From a bacterium (GTDB taxonomy: Bacteria; Vulcanimicrobiota; Vulcanimicrobiia; Vulcanimicrobiales; Vulcanimicrobiaceae), in the NCBI GenBank assembly GCA_021778415.1, contig JAJYCL010000028.1, positions 1-35,920 on the forward strand: a DNA stretch of 35,920 bases. Direction: 5' to 3'. Below, piece after piece: positions 16,503 through 24,439 of the stretch. Under the pieces are notes generated by a model that saw only the letters and a list, made by a program, of their open reading frames with translations, had not been told where the DNA came from and ran no database searches. Within the stretch, counting starts at the first letter, position 1; every line of letters begins with the position of its first letter. Position numbers and translations under genes: made by a program.

Positions 16503-16892
16503 TCACAATAAGCGACGAGCAATGAGAACAGCCGCATAATCGTCGACCGGAACGGGCGGTGTCTGCAGTCCCAGAGGGATCAGCCGCCGCCACCCCGTCG
16601 GGGGATTCTCGGCAAAATAGAGCTCCCGAGCCCGCAGGCTCGTTTCATGCTCATCGACCATGTGGATGTCGGCCCCGGCGAGGGCCGGGAGCTCACGGAG
16701 CAACGTACTATTTGTTCCGCTTCCCATGGCCACCAGCGTAATCTCCCAGGTGCTGCGCAAGCGGGCGACGACCGCATCGATCTCATGGGTTGCAGCGATG
16801 CATCGCTCGACGATCGAGCCATCCTCGATGCGAAGAACGGCGAGTCCGGTCTTTCGTGTTCCAGGATCGATTCCCAGAATACACTCGGTCAT
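16503..16892 (-). CDS. YqgF/RuvC-like RNase H-fold protein
   Basis: 129 residues. The N-terminus ILGIDPGTRKTGLAVL has the first catalytic Asp (D9). VDEHETSLRARELYF (E81 region) matches the YqgF 'DERLTS..A' motif, and VDDYAAVLIA (D117/D118) gives the C-terminal acidic pair. YqgF/RuvX proteins process the pre-16S rRNA 5' end or resolve junctions; this short divergent form may be a specialised paralogue. It overlaps the DUF3084 gene as ATGA (16889-16892) and is the last gene of the array. The pairing with DUF3084 recurs in cyanobacteria, as far as I recall. Confidence 0.8.
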   Translation of the reverse strand: MTECILGIDPGTRKTGLAVLRIEDGSIVERCIAATHEIDAVVARLRSTWEITLVAMGSGTNSTLLRELPALAGADIHMVDEHETSLRARELYFAENPPTGWRRLIPLGLQTPPVPVDDYAAVLIARRLL

Positions 16893-17869
16893 TGCAGTGT
16901 CGCGGAGCGTTGTAGCGTCAAGACAACCGGGATACCAAATGTGTGCGGGTAGACATCATAGGCGGCAAATGCAGCGAGAATATAGGTCCCTTTTCCCGAG
17001 GTGACCATGCTCTGCATCTTATCGAGCGTCGGAAGAAATGAGAGGGCTTGTACGTTGCTCCCCAGGTACTCGGGGAGCGCCAAGCCTTCCAACGGAATTG
17101 GCAATCCTTGCGTTTTCTGCGGCGCAATTGCCTGTCGCGCAATCTTTGCTTCCAACTGCTGCACCGCAAGATTCATGTTCACATTTTTTCCGGCTGGAAT
17201 CGTCAACGCATTCAAAAACGTCCCTTTACGATACACGAGGCGGTCCGGAACATACTGAATCTGAAAATGAATCCGATCTTTTTCGTAGAGATTCTGATAC
17301 GACGTCGCGAGGAGCAACACATCATCATTTTTGGCGAAGGCAACCGCTTTACGAACATTTGGGCCAAGCAACGCAGCCTGATTTTTGGGTTCGATGAATG
17401 GCTTGAGATCCAATTGCGTATAAATCGAGTTGACGTACGACGCCGCTTTGTGAAGAAAATCGGCCGTCACTTCGTAGCCCGTCGATTCCGACGATCCTTT
17501 GGGAATAACGGCCGGAAACGGGACCATCAATTGCCCCGTCGCAACCACCAAATGCCCGTTATTGAGCTTTTGCTGCAATTCGGTTTCCCGAGATTGCAGC
17601 GCTTCGATACGGCTGTTAATTTCATTCATATGGAAAAACGCCGTTTGGACTTGCTGCGAAGCGAGAATTGCACCGATCGTTACCGCGAGTGCAATTACGA
17701 CGCCGGTGCCGACAGCGATAATCGTTGACGTATATTTTGGACGGATCTTGAATAAGGTGAGGCGCTTGCGTCCGACTTGGTGTCCGACGCGATCCCCGGC
17801 ATAGGCGATCGCCCCAGCGAGAGCGGCGATAAAAAGAACGATCCCCAGGCCACGCATCGTATCTAACAT
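16889..17869 (-). CDS. DUF3084 domain membrane protein
   Basis: 326 residues. The first membrane segment (about 6-25) is followed by the DUF3084 signature AYAGDRVGHQVGRKRLTLFK then IRPKYTST, and a second segment (about 48-72). A predicted coiled coil (about 75-108, with EINSRIEALQSRETELQQKL) leads into a soluble extracytoplasmic domain of about 215 residues. The family is uncharacterised and found mainly in cyanobacteria and other diderm Terrabacteria. Its ATG shares one base with the lptF stop (TAATG at 17869). Its location at the end of the LPS export genes suggests an envelope role. Confidence 0.85.
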   Translation of the reverse strand: MLDTMRGLGIVLFIAALAGAIAYAGDRVGHQVGRKRLTLFKIRPKYTSTIIAVGTGVVIALAVTIGAILASQQVQTAFFHMNEINSRIEALQSRETELQQKLNNGHLVVATGQLMVPFPAVIPKGSSESTGYEVTADFLHKAASYVNSIYTQLDLKPFIEPKNQAALLGPNVRKAVAFAKNDDVLLLATSYQNLYEKDRIHFQIQYVPDRLVYRKGTFLNALTIPAGKNVNMNLAVQQLEAKIARQAIAPQKTQGLPIPLEGLALPEYLGSNVQALSFLPTLDKMQSMVTSGKGTYILAAFAAYDVYPHTFGIPVVLTLQRSATLQ

Positions 17870-18984
17870 TATGTCATTGCCGCCATTCGAACGCGTTGCA
17901 AACCAAAAAACGAGAACAATAAATTAGGCACCCATGCCCAGAACATCGCCGTCGGTAGCAGCGCTTCTCCAAAGTATGAACAGATCGTGGCGACGACGTA
18001 ATAGATAAAGACGATGCCGATTGCAAGGCCGAAACCCAGACTCGCATTTCCGCCACCGCGCGTCTGCCGCATACCGAACGGCACTGCCAACAACGCGAAG
18101 ACAAAACAAGCAAATGGCCGCGCCAGCTTCTCCTGGTAGGTCATAACGTATTTACGTATTTGGTTCTCGGTAAGTTGTCCCGACGCTATAATTTGAGCAA
18201 TTTGCGACCGGCTCATCTGCTCCGGATCGTCATGCTTGATGCGCTGCATGATGCCTGAAGGGGTCTCGCCGAGCGCGACAACAAGACTCGGCGTATGCGG
18301 CTGCTGCGTAACCGTTCCATCGGAATTAAAGCGGTAGGTCGAAACGTCGGTGAGATTCCACTGATTCGCCTCGAAATCGGCTTTGTTTGCAAATGCAACG
18401 AGGGTCGGAGCGTTTGCCTTATCGTATTGAATCAGCGTAACGTTCAATAGCGCTTGCGATGTCGTATCGTATCCGGTAGCGACGGAAATTTGACGCCCCC
18501 CGCCTGGTAGCGGAGCCGTTACGGTAAGGTCGCGATTAAACGCCGAGACATGCTTGATAACGGTATTTTCAATTTCGGTGCTTTGATCTTGGGCAAATGG
18601 CTGCACCCATTCTTGCATTGCTAACGTGACGAATGACATCACCAAGCCGCAGGCAAGGATCGGTAGCACGATGCGCATCAACGCGATACCGCCGGCTTTC
18701 ATGGCAATAATCTCGGATTCGCCCGACAGTCGCTGGAGCATAAGCAAGGTGCCCAAAAGCATCGCCATCGGAATGACCAAAACGGTGGTCGATGGGAGCG
18801 ACCAGAGAAAAATTTCTATCGCCGCCCAGAGCGGCGCATGATCGTTTGTGATGAGTTTCCCGATGTTGAGTATCTCATTGGCTGCCAACAACGATGTGAA
18901 CGCGAGCAAGCCGACAAGAAACGGCCCGGAAAGTTCGGAAATCACATAGCGATCAAGGATCCCTAAGCGTAGCGAACGGGTCAC
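17869..18984 (-). CDS. LPS export permease, LptF/LptG family
   Basis: 371 residues, the usual LptF/G length. The N-terminus LDRYVISELSGPFLVGLLAF is typical. Three membrane segments occupy about 16-120, then a periplasmic beta-jellyroll-like region (about 130-275, containing AMQEWVQPFAQ and RQISVATGYD). Three more segments follow at the C-terminus (ARPFACFVFALLAVPFGMR onward). With LptB it extracts LPS from the inner membrane and hands it to the periplasmic bridge. The GTG start overlaps the lptB stop as GTGA (18981-18984). Whether it is LptF or LptG cannot be decided; only one permease gene is present here. Confidence 0.9.
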   Translation of the reverse strand: MTRSLRLGILDRYVISELSGPFLVGLLAFTSLLAANEILNIGKLITNDHAPLWAAIEIFLWSLPSTTVLVIPMAMLLGTLLMLQRLSGESEIIAMKAGGIALMRIVLPILACGLVMSFVTLAMQEWVQPFAQDQSTEIENTVIKHVSAFNRDLTVTAPLPGGGRQISVATGYDTTSQALLNVTLIQYDKANAPTLVAFANKADFEANQWNLTDVSTYRFNSDGTVTQQPHTPSLVVALGETPSGIMQRIKHDDPEQMSRSQIAQIIASGQLTENQIRKYVMTYQEKLARPFACFVFALLAVPFGMRQTRGGGNASLGFGLAIGIVFIYYVVATICSYFGEALLPTAMFWAWVPNLLFSFFGLQRVRMAAMT

Positions 18985-19721
18985 AGGCGGAAACCTTCAC
19001 CTAAATAGAATGTCCTGGCAATCGGAGACTCCATCACCTCTTGAGCCGTTCCGGCAACTTCAATTCTGCCCTTATTGAGAATGTAGGCTCGATCGACGAT
19101 CGCCAACGTCTCGCGCACTTGGTGATCCGTGATGAGAACGCCGATACCCCGATCTCGCAATTGACGAATCAACGCTTGAATATCCGCGACGGCAATCGGA
19201 TCAATCCCGGTAAACGGTTCATCAAGCAAGAGAAATGCCGGATCCGTGGCTAAAGCCCGGGCAATTTCGACGCGGCGACGCTCGCCGCCAGACAACGAAT
19301 CACCGCGCGCGTTGACGAAATTCGCCAACCCGAATTCGCCTAAAAGTTCGGGCAATCGCCGATCTTGCTCGGCTCGCGAGACACCGTGCTGTTCCCAAAT
19401 GAGACGAATATTATCGCCGACGGAGAGCTTACGAAAAATCGAGTTTTCCTGGGCCAAATACCCGAGGCCGCTTCTCGCTCGCCGATACATCGGGGCGCCG
19501 GAGAGATCGATTTCGCCATCGCTTCCCTCAAGCAATACTCGCCCACCATCGGGCTTGACGAGACCGACGACCATGTAGAATGTCGTCGTCTTGCCGGCGC
19601 CGTTTGGGCCGAGCAAACCAACGACTTCTCCGGTATGAACGTCGGCGCTCACCCCGTCTACGACGGTCCGTTCGCCATACCGCTTGAGCAGATGATCGAT
19701 GACGATGCGCTGTACACTCAT
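18981..19721 (-). CDS. lptB: LPS export ABC transporter ATP-binding protein LptB
   Basis: 246 residues. Walker A GPNGAGKT (38-45), Q-loop YLAQE (88-92), signature LSGGERRRVEIARALA (143-158), Walker B FLLLDEP (163-169), then FTGIDPIAV and switch histidine in LITDHQVRE. The FTGIDP wording after Walker B is diagnostic for LptB among ABC ATPases. It powers LPS extraction by the LptF/G permease encoded next. The ATG start overlaps the lptC stop as ATGA (19718-19721). Confidence 0.95.
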   Translation of the reverse strand: MSVQRIVIDHLLKRYGERTVVDGVSADVHTGEVVGLLGPNGAGKTTTFYMVVGLVKPDGGRVLLEGSDGEIDLSGAPMYRRARSGLGYLAQENSIFRKLSVGDNIRLIWEQHGVSRAEQDRRLPELLGEFGLANFVNARGDSLSGGERRRVEIARALATDPAFLLLDEPFTGIDPIAVADIQALIRQLRDRGIGVLITDHQVRETLAIVDRAYILNKGRIEVAGTAQEVMESPIARTFYLGEGFRL

Positions 19722-20263
19722 TGCAAGCGAACCTTTGTAAAACTCAAATTCGAATCTACACGATTCCCGGTGGCGTGCAATCCTTTAGGATCAGTCATCA
19801 CAACGTGCCCTTCGCCGCGCAGGTGGTCAGTTCCGCGATTCACGATCAGCGTATCGCAATCGAGCACAAGGCCCGTCGAACTCACCGTATGAACATGCCC
19901 TTCGAGCTCGATTTCATCCTTGAGCTGATCCACTATGGCGGTCGGCGCAACGGCGATCAATCGTCCCCCGTGCCCGTCGTGAAAGATAATACGCGCATTA
20001 TGAAGGCGCGATGTCGCCGCACCGGCGACCTGTGTGCCTTCCAAGGAGCGCGCAAAAATTTCATAAAGTGTGCGGCTTCCCCGCGTTTGTACGATATGAA
20101 TCGGGCGATCCGCGGTCCCTTTTCCCACGAAATGCAGCGGCGGAACGCCGCCGGTCGCACTCGCCGTAGGGCTTGGTGATACCGCCATCGGTGATCGTTC
20201 CGGCTTGGGATTACAGCCGATGAATGCGAGCACGACAAAAACGCATGCACTCGTGCGATTCAC
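19718..20263 (-). CDS. LptC-like periplasmic LPS export protein, probable lipoprotein
   Basis: 181 residues from the GTG at 20263, chosen because it overlaps the O-antigen ligase stop as GTGA (20260-20263) and gives a short signal ending in a lipobox-like FIGC (Cys17). The open frame continues further upstream, but that part lies wholly inside the neighbouring gene. The body has LptC/OstA-like beta strands (TLYEIFARSLEG, LKDEIELEGHV, TGLVLDCDTLIVN, LRGEGHVVMTDPKGLHATG). LptC joins the LptBFG pump to LptA. Size and position next to lptB favour LptC over LptA; no separate LptA is seen in the window. Confidence 0.75.
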   Translation of the reverse strand: MNRTSACVFVVLAFIGCNPKPERSPMAVSPSPTASATGGVPPLHFVGKGTADRPIHIVQTRGSRTLYEIFARSLEGTQVAGAATSRLHNARIIFHDGHGGRLIAVAPTAIVDQLKDEIELEGHVHTVSSTGLVLDCDTLIVNRGTDHLRGEGHVVMTDPKGLHATGNRVDSNLSFTKVRLQ

Positions 20264-21462
20264 GCGACCGACTCCACGAGTCCGTGACGAAGCATCGCTA
20301 TCGTTAGCCCCATGAACGGAAGCCAAAGGCCGAACAGGACGATTGAAACCGTGTCGATGAGCCCCTGCGATAGCGTACCTGCAAACGCCGCGATACACGC
20401 AACGCCGAGAAGTCGCGCGCGTGGCGTGGCACGAATATACGCAGCATAGACGTCCGAAGCGAACCGCTTCCACACAAAGAGAAATGCGCAAAATCCGACT
20501 ATGCCGGTTTCCGCCAAGAGCGTCAGATAAATGGAGTGTGCGTGATACGCCGCGGCGTCGGCATCCGGTGCACGAACGAGTTGATAGACCGGACCAAAGT
20601 TAAACGGGCCTACCCCTGTCAACGGAAACCGTTCAATCATGCTCAATGCCGCTTGCCAAATCGGCGGACGAGTGAAATTTTCACTCGGATCGTGATGCGC
20701 ATTAAAAACAATAAATGTTATCCCCATCGCAAGGATCAAGCCCAGAAGAGCGGCGATGCGTCGTCGCCCACGTAACAGCAAAAACCCTGCCACCGCGAGC
20801 TCAACGCCCATCGCCACGAACGCTGTTCGTGAGAACGTCATCGCGAAGGCAATCGAACCGACGCAAACGCTTATCCAGGCCAGGATGCGCAAGAGCGACT
20901 GCTGCGTCGTCACGGCGATTCCGCACCCCAACGGCAAAAGCATCAAAAGATATCCCGCAAGTTCACCAGGCAGAACGAACGTGCCGACAGCACGCCCATG
21001 AGCGATGATATAGAGAGCGTTCGGATGCTTGCTCAGGACGAACACGATGGCCAGGAGCGACGCAATTGTCGAGGTCACAACTAGCGTCCAAAGAAGCGCT
21101 TTTGCCACCTGGGGACGGTCATAAAATCGTTCGACGCCTGTATGCCAAATGATACCAAGACCGAAAATTCCTAAGAACAACAGCCCGCCTCGTGGATCAA
21201 ATCCGAACAGCGCGGCAAGAAGTCCACTTCCTAACCATAGCAATAACGGGACAACGAGGGGATTTTTCTCCCCTTTCACCCGCAATAAGAGGAGCACGCC
21301 ATAGACGGCTTCGCATCCCATGAGAACAAGCAGAAAAATAGCGACGCCCGGCGGAATCAACGAAACGCCCGGAACCGGAATACCCATAAGCATAATAAAT
21401 GATGCGAAAACGGGAAGCGCTGCAAATGGAATCGCGACGGCAATCGGGAGTATCCGTATCAT
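20260..21462 (-). CDS. O-antigen ligase (WaaL/Wzy_C) family membrane protein
   Basis: 400 residues with about ten or more membrane segments. The family's core is visible: FSRTAFVAMGVELAVAGFLL, the loop LTGVGPFNFGPVYQLV, and AYHAHSIYLTLLAETGIVGF with the conserved His before the last segments. The family covers O-antigen ligases (glycan onto lipid A-core) and Wzy-type polymerases, which sequence alone cannot separate. Placement between lipid A and Lpt genes favours a ligase acting at the periplasmic face of the inner membrane. The start overlaps the LpxB-related stop as ATGA (21459-21462). Confidence 0.82.
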   Translation of the reverse strand: MIRILPIAVAIPFAALPVFASFIMLMGIPVPGVSLIPPGVAIFLLVLMGCEAVYGVLLLLRVKGEKNPLVVPLLLWLGSGLLAALFGFDPRGGLLFLGIFGLGIIWHTGVERFYDRPQVAKALLWTLVVTSTIASLLAIVFVLSKHPNALYIIAHGRAVGTFVLPGELAGYLLMLLPLGCGIAVTTQQSLLRILAWISVCVGSIAFAMTFSRTAFVAMGVELAVAGFLLLRGRRRIAALLGLILAMGITFIVFNAHHDPSENFTRPPIWQAALSMIERFPLTGVGPFNFGPVYQLVRAPDADAAAYHAHSIYLTLLAETGIVGFCAFLFVWKRFASDVYAAYIRATPRARLLGVACIAAFAGTLSQGLIDTVSIVLFGLWLPFMGLTIAMLRHGLVESVA

Positions 21463-22601
21463 CGCTGGGCTATCTCGACGATGCGATGCGCAATCACCTT
21501 GCTTGCTCCTCGTCCACCCATGCGTTGACGACCGATCTGCGACATACGATCACGTTGATCCGGGTTTCGCAAGATGGCCTTCATTTGCTCGGCAGCTCGT
21601 TCGAAGGGTCCCGTTAAGATTGCTACGGCGTCGCCAAGAAGGCCCCGTTGCCGCGTTCGATACCAGCCGTGCTCATCGGAATCATAGGCAAGAATCGGAA
21701 TCCCTGCGGCAGCGGCGGCTTCGTTCGCCGTACCGGCCTGCCCAAGCACGATCGTTGCCTGGGTAATCGCCGCACCCAACGGGCCGCGCCAACCGGTAAT
21801 GACGGACGATGCCGATAACGCGATGCGAAATGGAATATGCGGATCCCGATCATCTTGGAGCACCGTAAAGCCTGCGGTTTCCAGCGTGCGCACGAATCGT
21901 TCCTGAGATAAGCCGGGAGCCAATGAGAGAACACCTGAAAGGTTCGGTTCATCCGGAGCTATTCGGCGTACAATCTGTACTAAGTCAACGCAACGATCAT
22001 ACGCATCTTCTCGACTTCCGGGCAACATGAGAATGCGCGGAGTTCCCGCGTAGGGTGGACGCGCGTCATCCGGATCATACAAATCGGCGATACTATTCCC
22101 CGGGGACTCACACGCCACGCCCTTGGCACGCAGATCATCGGCGGTTGCACCGTCGCGAACGAAGACGCTTACTGCCTTACGAAGGATCGTCCGTTCGCCA
22201 GGGCCATACGGCGCAACATAGACGCTTTTTGCGGTGCCGACATAGATCGTCGGCGAGCCTGCTTGCAATGCCATAAGGAGCGCATACGTATCACCAACCG
22301 CCACAACGGCTTGATAGGATCGTCCAGACTTGCGTAGGAACGCACGTTGCGCAAACGTCAACCCAAGTAATCCCGCGCGAAGATCGCGCACGATATTTCT
22401 AAAATTTCCCATTGCGATCAGCCCGCCGCTCGGCAATTGGCGCTGCGGCCCAACGGGTAACGTCGCCGTGTTATCGGGAGGGATTCCAACTAATGCCAAT
22501 TGTTCGCATTGCGCATTCGGATAAAGCGCAAGAACCTCTTTGGCTAAGCGCTCGACAATTGCGGCCTCGCCATTTCCATTAGAGACAAAAAGAATTCGCA
22601 T
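21459..22601 (-). CDS. Lipid-A-disaccharide synthase-related protein (LpxB paralogue type)
   Basis: 380 residues with a GT-B layout. The N-terminus MRILFVSNGNGEAAIVERLA resembles the 'SNGHGED' start of the LpxB-related family (TIGR03492 type) known from cyanobacteria. IYVGTAKSVYVAPYGPGER and LMLPGSREDAYDRC are present, and VLGQAGTANEAAAAAGIPIL is the donor-site loop. It is distinct from the true LpxB encoded two genes upstream in the same array. The donor and acceptor are unknown; a second lipid glycosylation step is a reasonable guess. The ATG shares one base with the preceding stop (TAATG at 22601). Confidence 0.82.
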   Translation of the reverse strand: MRILFVSNGNGEAAIVERLAKEVLALYPNAQCEQLALVGIPPDNTATLPVGPQRQLPSGGLIAMGNFRNIVRDLRAGLLGLTFAQRAFLRKSGRSYQAVVAVGDTYALLMALQAGSPTIYVGTAKSVYVAPYGPGERTILRKAVSVFVRDGATADDLRAKGVACESPGNSIADLYDPDDARPPYAGTPRILMLPGSREDAYDRCVDLVQIVRRIAPDEPNLSGVLSLAPGLSQERFVRTLETAGFTVLQDDRDPHIPFRIALSASSVITGWRGPLGAAITQATIVLGQAGTANEAAAAAGIPILAYDSDEHGWYRTRQRGLLGDAVAILTGPFERAAEQMKAILRNPDQRDRMSQIGRQRMGGRGASKVIAHRIVEIAQR

Positions 22602-23329
22602 TACGGCGCGCCAAGTAACGGCAACAATGCGAATTTTTCTATCAGAAAACGATTCGTCGCCGGATCGCGGCGCAACTCGGTTTGCGAAACATATTGCCCA
22701 TAGGGGCCGGCGTGAACAATTGGAACTCCATTGACAATTTCAGGTTCAAAGAGCGTATCGTGGCTATGGCCACCAAGAATCAAAGTCGTTCGCCCAACGG
22801 CTTGAGCGAGCTTACGATCGAGACGTAATCCCAAATGCGAAAGCACGATGAGCACATCGCGATCGACTAGACGCGACGCGTAGTCGCCAACGACATCCCA
22901 CGGCTGCAAAAATCGCCATCCGAAAACGCGTTCCCATGCGCTCCTTTCCGGATACTGCATAATCAATAACCCTAAGACATGAATACGCGCATCATCGTGG
23001 TCGAAAACTAACGAACGAGCAAAGGGAAGCGTGCGCCCTTTAGTATCGATGAGATTGCTACAAAGGAGAGGATACCGCATCTTGTTCGCACGCGCCGTTA
23101 GGAGTGGGAAAAGATAGTGGAATTCGCGATTACCGATTGCTTGCACATCGTACTTTGCAACATCGATTTCATCGATGATCGGCTCGCTACGGCGATAGAC
23201 GGTTTGACTGCCTCGCAATGAATCGCCGCAGTCAAAAAGAAATCCCGGTGCGGCTTCACGAAGCGATGCAAGGCGACCAGCAAATCCTCGATGGTCGTGA
23301 AGATCGGATGTATGGTAGAGGCGGATCAT
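22601..23329 (-). CDS. Metallophosphoesterase with LpxH-like GNREF motif; candidate UDP-2,3-diacylglucosamine hydrolase
   Basis: 242 residues of calcineurin-like fold. Metal ligands are visible: SDLHDH (D9, H11), CGDS (D36), GNREF (N67), LSHLG (H165), GGHSH (H188, H190). The overall layout and the ending VNGVPIVHAGPYGQYVS resemble 5'-nucleotidase/UshA catalytic domains. However, the usual GNHE is GNRE, with Arg68, as in LpxH (GNRDF). No signal peptide is present, so it should be cytoplasmic, where LpxH acts. It sits between lpxB and the LpxB-related gene, and no lpxH or lpxI is seen in the window. The fold is certain; the LpxH role is an inference. Confidence 0.8.
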   Translation of the reverse strand: MIRLYHTSDLHDHRGFAGRLASLREAAPGFLFDCGDSLRGSQTVYRRSEPIIDEIDVAKYDVQAIGNREFHYLFPLLTARANKMRYPLLCSNLIDTKGRTLPFARSLVFDHDDARIHVLGLLIMQYPERSAWERVFGWRFLQPWDVVGDYASRLVDRDVLIVLSHLGLRLDRKLAQAVGRTTLILGGHSHDTLFEPEIVNGVPIVHAGPYGQYVSQTELRRDPATNRFLIEKFALLPLLGAP

Positions 23330-24438
23330 GCGCCTTTTGCCAGACGAAACGCTTCTGCTGCAATGTGCGCCGCAGAATTTTCTTTACCAAGTTTACCGTG
23401 CAGCTCTTGCATATCCTGACGCGTCTTCGAGGGGCTGCGCAGAACGCTCTCCATCTCTGCAGCGAGCGCCTGCGGCGTTGCATCGTCCTGTAAAAGTTCT
23501 TTGACAACTTCACGTTCGAGAATCAGATTTGGAAGCGCGATAAAGCGCCCGGAATAGACGCGCCGCGCGTGTCGAACCAAAAGACGCGAAAGGACATACA
23601 AACTGACCGAGGGCACACCCAAGAGACTCGCTTCAAGAACCGCCGTCCCCGACGCGACCCAGGCCGCATCGGCCTTCTCAAGCGCTGCACGACCACCATC
23701 GACAATCGTCATTTCTTGGAGCCCGCTGCGTGCAATTGCCACTTCGATATCACGACGCGCCTGTTCATTCGCGGCGCCGACGATCGCGTGAAGCTTGGGT
23801 CGATTCATGCGCAGGCGTCGAACGGCGCCGAGTAAGCGCGGAAGATGCGCACGAATTTCGGCACGACGACTTCCCGGAAGCAACGCGACGACTCCGGCAT
23901 CTGCGGGCGGAGTCGCCCGCTCGGCGCGAAGTTCGTACGAACCGGAAAGCGGATGTCCGTGGAAGAGCACCGGCAGACCTAAGCGTGCATAGAAATTTGC
24001 TTGATGCAGATAGCCTGGGCACGGCGTCGTTAATTCCGCCACCAGTTTTGCCTGCTTCGGTCGATCCAACCACGCGCCGGGCGGAAAGACATACAAAATA
24101 GGCCCCGCATAGTGGTATTTTTCGCGCAACTGCGCCGCCAAACGCATATTAAAAGCACCAAAATCGACAAGCACCAAAAGATCCGGCGGCGATTGCGCTA
24201 GCCGCTTGGCGAGCGACCACATCGTCGTGAGAAGCTTTGGGATGCGCGGAATGGCGGCCAAAGGCCCCATCGATGCCCAACCCGTGTGATCGATCGGCAC
24301 TGAAAAATTCGCATCGCGCATTCGTTGCGCGCCGATTCCCTCGAACTGTGCGTCAGGATCGATCCGAAGGAGTTCTTTGGCCAACGTTACGGCAACGAGT
24401 TCGCCGGATGGTTCCCCTGTCGAGAAAAAATAACGCAC
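23326..24438 (-). CDS. lpxB: Lipid-A-disaccharide synthase
   Basis: 370 residues, the usual length. Family motifs are FFSTGEPSGELVAVTLAKEL, FEGIGAQRM, LVLVDFGAFNMRLA, YVFPPGAWLDRPKQAK, VLFHGHPLSGSY, LLPGSRRAEIRAHLP and WVASGTAVLEASLLGVPSVS. It joins 2,3-diacyl-GlcN-1-P (lipid X) to UDP-2,3-diacyl-GlcN, giving the disaccharide core of lipid A at the inner membrane's cytoplasmic face. The start is GTG, one base after the lpxA stop. It overlaps the phosphoesterase start as ATGA (23326-23329). Confidence 0.95.
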   Translation of the reverse strand: MRYFFSTGEPSGELVAVTLAKELLRIDPDAQFEGIGAQRMRDANFSVPIDHTGWASMGPLAAIPRIPKLLTTMWSLAKRLAQSPPDLLVLVDFGAFNMRLAAQLREKYHYAGPILYVFPPGAWLDRPKQAKLVAELTTPCPGYLHQANFYARLGLPVLFHGHPLSGSYELRAERATPPADAGVVALLPGSRRAEIRAHLPRLLGAVRRLRMNRPKLHAIVGAANEQARRDIEVAIARSGLQEMTIVDGGRAALEKADAAWVASGTAVLEASLLGVPSVSLYVLSRLLVRHARRVYSGRFIALPNLILEREVVKELLQDDATPQALAAEMESVLRSPSKTRQDMQELHGKLGKENSAAHIAAEAFRLAKGA

Positions 24439-24439
24439 G

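Noticed and set aside
17048-17728. Rightward open frame of 226 codons opposite the DUF3084 gene
   Set aside because: Antisense shadow; the product is Arg/Asn/Phe-rich and resembles no family, while the opposite strand has a clear DUF3084 protein.
20264-20491. N-terminal extension of the LptC-like gene
   Set aside because: The extra residues come from the out-of-frame end of the O-antigen ligase gene and are Cys/Arg-rich; the GTG at 20263 gives a proper lipoprotein signal.
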